From: Marchantia polymorpha subsp. ruderalis
Taxonomy: Eukaryota > Streptophyta > Marchantiopsida > Marchantiales > Marchantiaceae
Direction: 5' to 3'
Assembly: GCA_037833965.1 (NCBI GenBank)
Contig: AP031352.1
Coordinates: 10,768,501 to 10,832,500 of the forward strand
DNA: 64,000 bases
The translations under genes and the position numbers were made by a program. Of the stretch, positions 61,127 through 64,000 are shown one piece after another. The notes beneath the pieces were generated by a model. The model had not been told where the DNA came from and made no database searches. It saw only the letters and a program-made list of their open reading frames with translations. Positions within the stretch are counted from its first letter, which is position 1, and the number at the start of each line of letters is the position of its first letter.

Positions 61127-63690
61127 TACTCATAAGAAGCAAAGAACAGAAGAAGAAGGCTGCTCAAACATGTTACGCATTATACTACCTTGGCTAGGAA
61201 CGTTTTTATCTGCAAGTGAGGGAAGGAAGAAAGGAAAAAGCTGAAGCTTCATCATCTGTGAGAGTTTGTGGGTATGTTGAGGGTACCAAGCATAATCACA
61301 AACATATGATTCTGAAGCTTTCGTTCATTTCAATGCTTGGATCATCTGGTGGTGTCAATTGGAGTGCATCCACTTGCAGGTGCATGCCAGTAAAACCCAC
61401 ATTAACTGAGGCAACTCGGAAGAAGATTGCGGCAGTAAGATTCTCTCCAGTTTCTGAGACAGTTGCAAATGATCCAGGCCACTGGAGAGCAAGCGGGTGC
61501 ACAAACTTATGCCCTTGATCCCGATATACAAGATTATTCGTACGAATCTTCAGAAGTCACAAGTACTAAACGTGCTTGTTGAAGCTGGTGTTATGATTCA
61601 AGGAAAGTTGTTCCCACCCAACAAATCTCCCTCAACTAGGACCCTTGACAAATTCGATGGCTCTGAGGGTCACGGACTACTTCCTCTCGCTTCTGGAACT
61701 GCGGGAAGAGTTTTGGGGTTTCATGTGCTGTAATGCAGTCTTTGAAGCAGGAAGATTTCTTCTAAGCATCACTTCAGTTGAAGTCGTTTGCGCGGTCGAA
61801 TTGTACAATGTCTACATTCTGCAGGCATTGTTCAGAATGAGGTGGTGAGTGTCTCACGTCATTGACTTTCTTGATTTGTTTGTGAGAATGATGTTAGGTT
61901 GTCCCCGAAAATCTGTTTTTATTACAAATTCAGGAGTTGAAATACCATGTTTTAAGGAGACTGTCGATTAGGCTAGTCTACATACGCAACTTCTGTCCAG
62001 TAGTGGTCTCCGCCCTCACTTGATGTTGCGTTGAGAATCTCCTTCATTATATCAAAGGCACTGCCGGCCATCCTGACATTTGGTGCCACAAACTGCAGAG
62101 CTTTCATTACAATCCAGCTTAGGTAGTTGCTGATATCTGACAGTCTGCGTCAAGAATAGACCATTCATCAGGTCATGGATGGTCCGTTCTTGATTGGAAT
62201 TCAACTTGTTAGAGCAGGTTGTGTCGTAGAAATTGATGGTAATTCATCATATGGTTATACAAGCGAACCTTGGTCATGTTGCAGGACACTAGAGCTAACC
62301 ATTCCTTCTATCTATTCTCCTCATGCTAAAGGTCAGTAGAGGTTGGTAGTGAAGAAATTGTGCTTGTCAACTGGCACCTAAAACGTGATCTGGATGGTGT
62401 TAGAGTCTAACAGTTAGACTTTATGGGTTGATGTAACAGTAGGTTTGGAGGGTTGTGCCTTTGGTCGTGACTAGGATAGAAACAGGTTTTGTTTCTCCGC
62501 TTGCAAAGTCGTGTTAGCACTGTTAGCTTTCATACTTTGAAGGCCTTGATATGTTCTTCTGTCGTCTTGTTAGGGCCTCTTTCATGTGCTCTTATTGTTA
62601 GTATCTTCTTCCAGTAACAGCCAGAAGGTTAAGGTTGTTGACAAATTTGAACCTACTGGATCACAGCCTTCTATAGTCTTGAAGGAACAAACAGGATTTG
62701 TCAGTAGGTAAATGCAGTGGTTGTTTCTCTCCGGAACTTGAGCATATGATAAATCTCTGAAAAACGTTGACGATTGCTCCTCATTCTCAAGAAGCCGGAT
62801 GTGAGATATTTGTATTCATTCTACTTCCATGTGATCCTTGGCATGCGCTGCATTACCCATTCACACGACCATGATTTGCATTTGTCCAGGAGAAGTACGT
62901 GAAATGCACGTTACTGACATTCTTTTTCAGTATGATCCTTGGTAATTCTCAGTCAGGCTTACTCACATGAACTTTTGTGTGCTCAGAAGGATGTGAGCCG
63001 GATACCTGTCAATCGGCAAGCTGAAGAAAGTGACCTTCTCCTGGTTAGCAAGAGTATCAAAAACTTGAGCTTGTATGGCTCCTTATCTCGTATATTTCTT
63101 CTTGAGGTTTCCACGCTATATGTGGCGAGGCCTGAGGAATTGGGTTTGCGGCCAGTGTAAAAATATGGTTTAGATACTGCAAGCATCAAGTACCAGCGCC
63201 AGGGATGGCTTGCCCAAAGTTATTGCTACCTGGGAAGCACGGTGAGTTGGTAGTAGTAACACATCAGCAGTGTGAAATGCACTTGAAACGTGTTCCTTAT
63301 GGAACATGAGGTTCTTCCTGACCACGTTTCGAATTCTTTTAGGTTGTACAATTGGATAGCTGAACATTCTTATTATTGTGCTCAACATTCTTTGCTTTGG
63401 CGATGCAGTGGCTATCGCTCATCGGCCGAAAGACAGTGAATATTTATGTAGTCCAGGACAATTCTTGAGATCCGTTCTCCACTGAGAATTAGCAAATTTA
63501 GGTAGGATATCTTCTACCTGCTGATAACCTCGGCAGTCAATTCTTGTCATTAATGATGAAGCCCAATCACAGGGCCAGGTTTATCAAATCTTTTAGTTAG
63601 AAATCCAGTCCGAAACGTCACTGGATTCGAATGATGATTGATTGAGCTTTTTTTCGTTCAGAGAATCCCGATATGCATATATTTATTTTG
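61127..63690 (+). other. MKP1 3' region with an exon-like open segment
   Basis: No recognised gene starts here. A segment at 61451-61582 is preceded by a good acceptor-like TTCTCTCCAG and reads FLRQLQMIQATGEQAGAQTY, then on to a stop after TSTKRAC, with composition more protein-like than its surroundings. A second open stretch, ending at 61733, reads VLVEAGVMIQGKLFPPNKSP. These could be 3' UTR, an alternative MKP1 C-terminal exon, or chance frames. The rest shows nothing. Confidence 0.35.
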
Positions 63691-63724
63691 GCTTCTTCAA
63701 TTCGTTAAGTGGACTGCGCAAGCT

Positions 63725-63770
63725 GGGCTTGAAACTCTTATTTGGGATGCCCTAACCACTTGGACCGTAT
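63725..63770 (-). repeat. Degenerate tRNA-like (SINE-like) sequence
   Basis: On the minus strand GGTCCAAGTGGTTAGG resembles a box A/D-arm, and AGTTTCAAGCCC, 15 nt downstream, resembles box B. The spacing is shorter than in a normal tRNA and no stems survive, so this is a decayed tRNA-derived sequence at most. Confidence 0.3.
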
Positions 63771-64000
63771 AGGCTTCCGAAGTCCTGTTGTTAGTTCTGT
63801 CACTCATACCCATGTATTCTGTACGCGTCAGTTTGACTCTTTTGTTTGTCCATTGTATATTATTCTGACAGAGCACTGCAAATGTGAGCTTTGAAAAAAT
63901 GAGCCCACCAGTCTATAGGTATGCTCCGGACCACCGACCTCCACTAGTTCAACAACCGTTTTTTGTTGAGCCTCTGAAAGTAGTTCTGCTGGGGAATCTG

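Noticed and set aside
1-64000. CRISPR array or bacterial-type operon
   Set aside because: No regularly spaced short direct repeats with unique spacers and no bacterial gene organisation. The tandem repeats in the Copia leader are contiguous, not spacer-separated.

Overview
The window is nuclear DNA from a land plant. Two ordinary plant nuclear genes sit in TE-rich, AT-rich intergenic sequence, together with a cytosolic-type tRNA-Leu gene and plant-type Copia, hAT, LINE and pogo-like elements. A non-seed plant, perhaps a bryophyte such as a liverwort, is my best guess. It rests on the very GC-rich, uORF-bearing leader of the phosphatase gene and on a KU80 C-terminal tail that I do not know from flowering plants. 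This placement is inference, not proof.

Layout. 1-7.1 kb: one tRNA-Leu(AAG) gene and otherwise no recognised gene. 7.1-7.9 kb: a non-autonomous pogo/mariner-like element in a long AT-rich block that runs to about 13 kb. 13-16.5 kb: mixed-composition DNA without a recognised gene. 16.5-19.7 kb: a decayed LINE, with reverse transcriptase and zinc-binding fragments split by AT-rich sequence. 23.5-30.9 kb (minus strand): a complete 12-exon KU80 gene of 714 codons, with every splice phase consistent. 33.8-36.4 kb: a decayed hAT transposon with a perfect 8-bp target duplication. 37.4-37.7 kb: a solo Copia LTR. 38.5-47.9 kb: a full-length but dead Copia retrotransposon, with both LTRs, PBS, PPT and 5-bp target duplication, into which a second hAT element (43.9-46.7 kb) inserted. 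48.6-49.5 kb: a small element with 71-bp terminal inverted repeats and no recognisable transposase. 49.5-57 kb: AT-rich to mixed DNA without a recognised gene. 57.2-61.1 kb (plus strand): a GC-rich promoter/leader followed by an MKP1-type MAP-kinase phosphatase gene. 61.1-64 kb: probable 3' region with an exon-like open segment.

The two host genes act in separate processes. KU80 is the DNA-end-binding subunit of the Ku heterodimer in non-homologous end joining and telomere maintenance. MKP1 is a dual-specificity phosphatase with a gelsolin-like domain that restrains stress MAP kinases. They share no obvious regulation, and KU80 points away from the MKP1 side of the window. Most other content is transposon sediment with a reconstructable nesting order: Copia first, hAT into Copia later, then point decay. 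I found no convincing new multi-gene system. The most biologically interesting point is the KU80 C-terminus, which ends in an acidic-hydrophobic motif like the DNA-PKcs-recruiting tail of animal Ku80.
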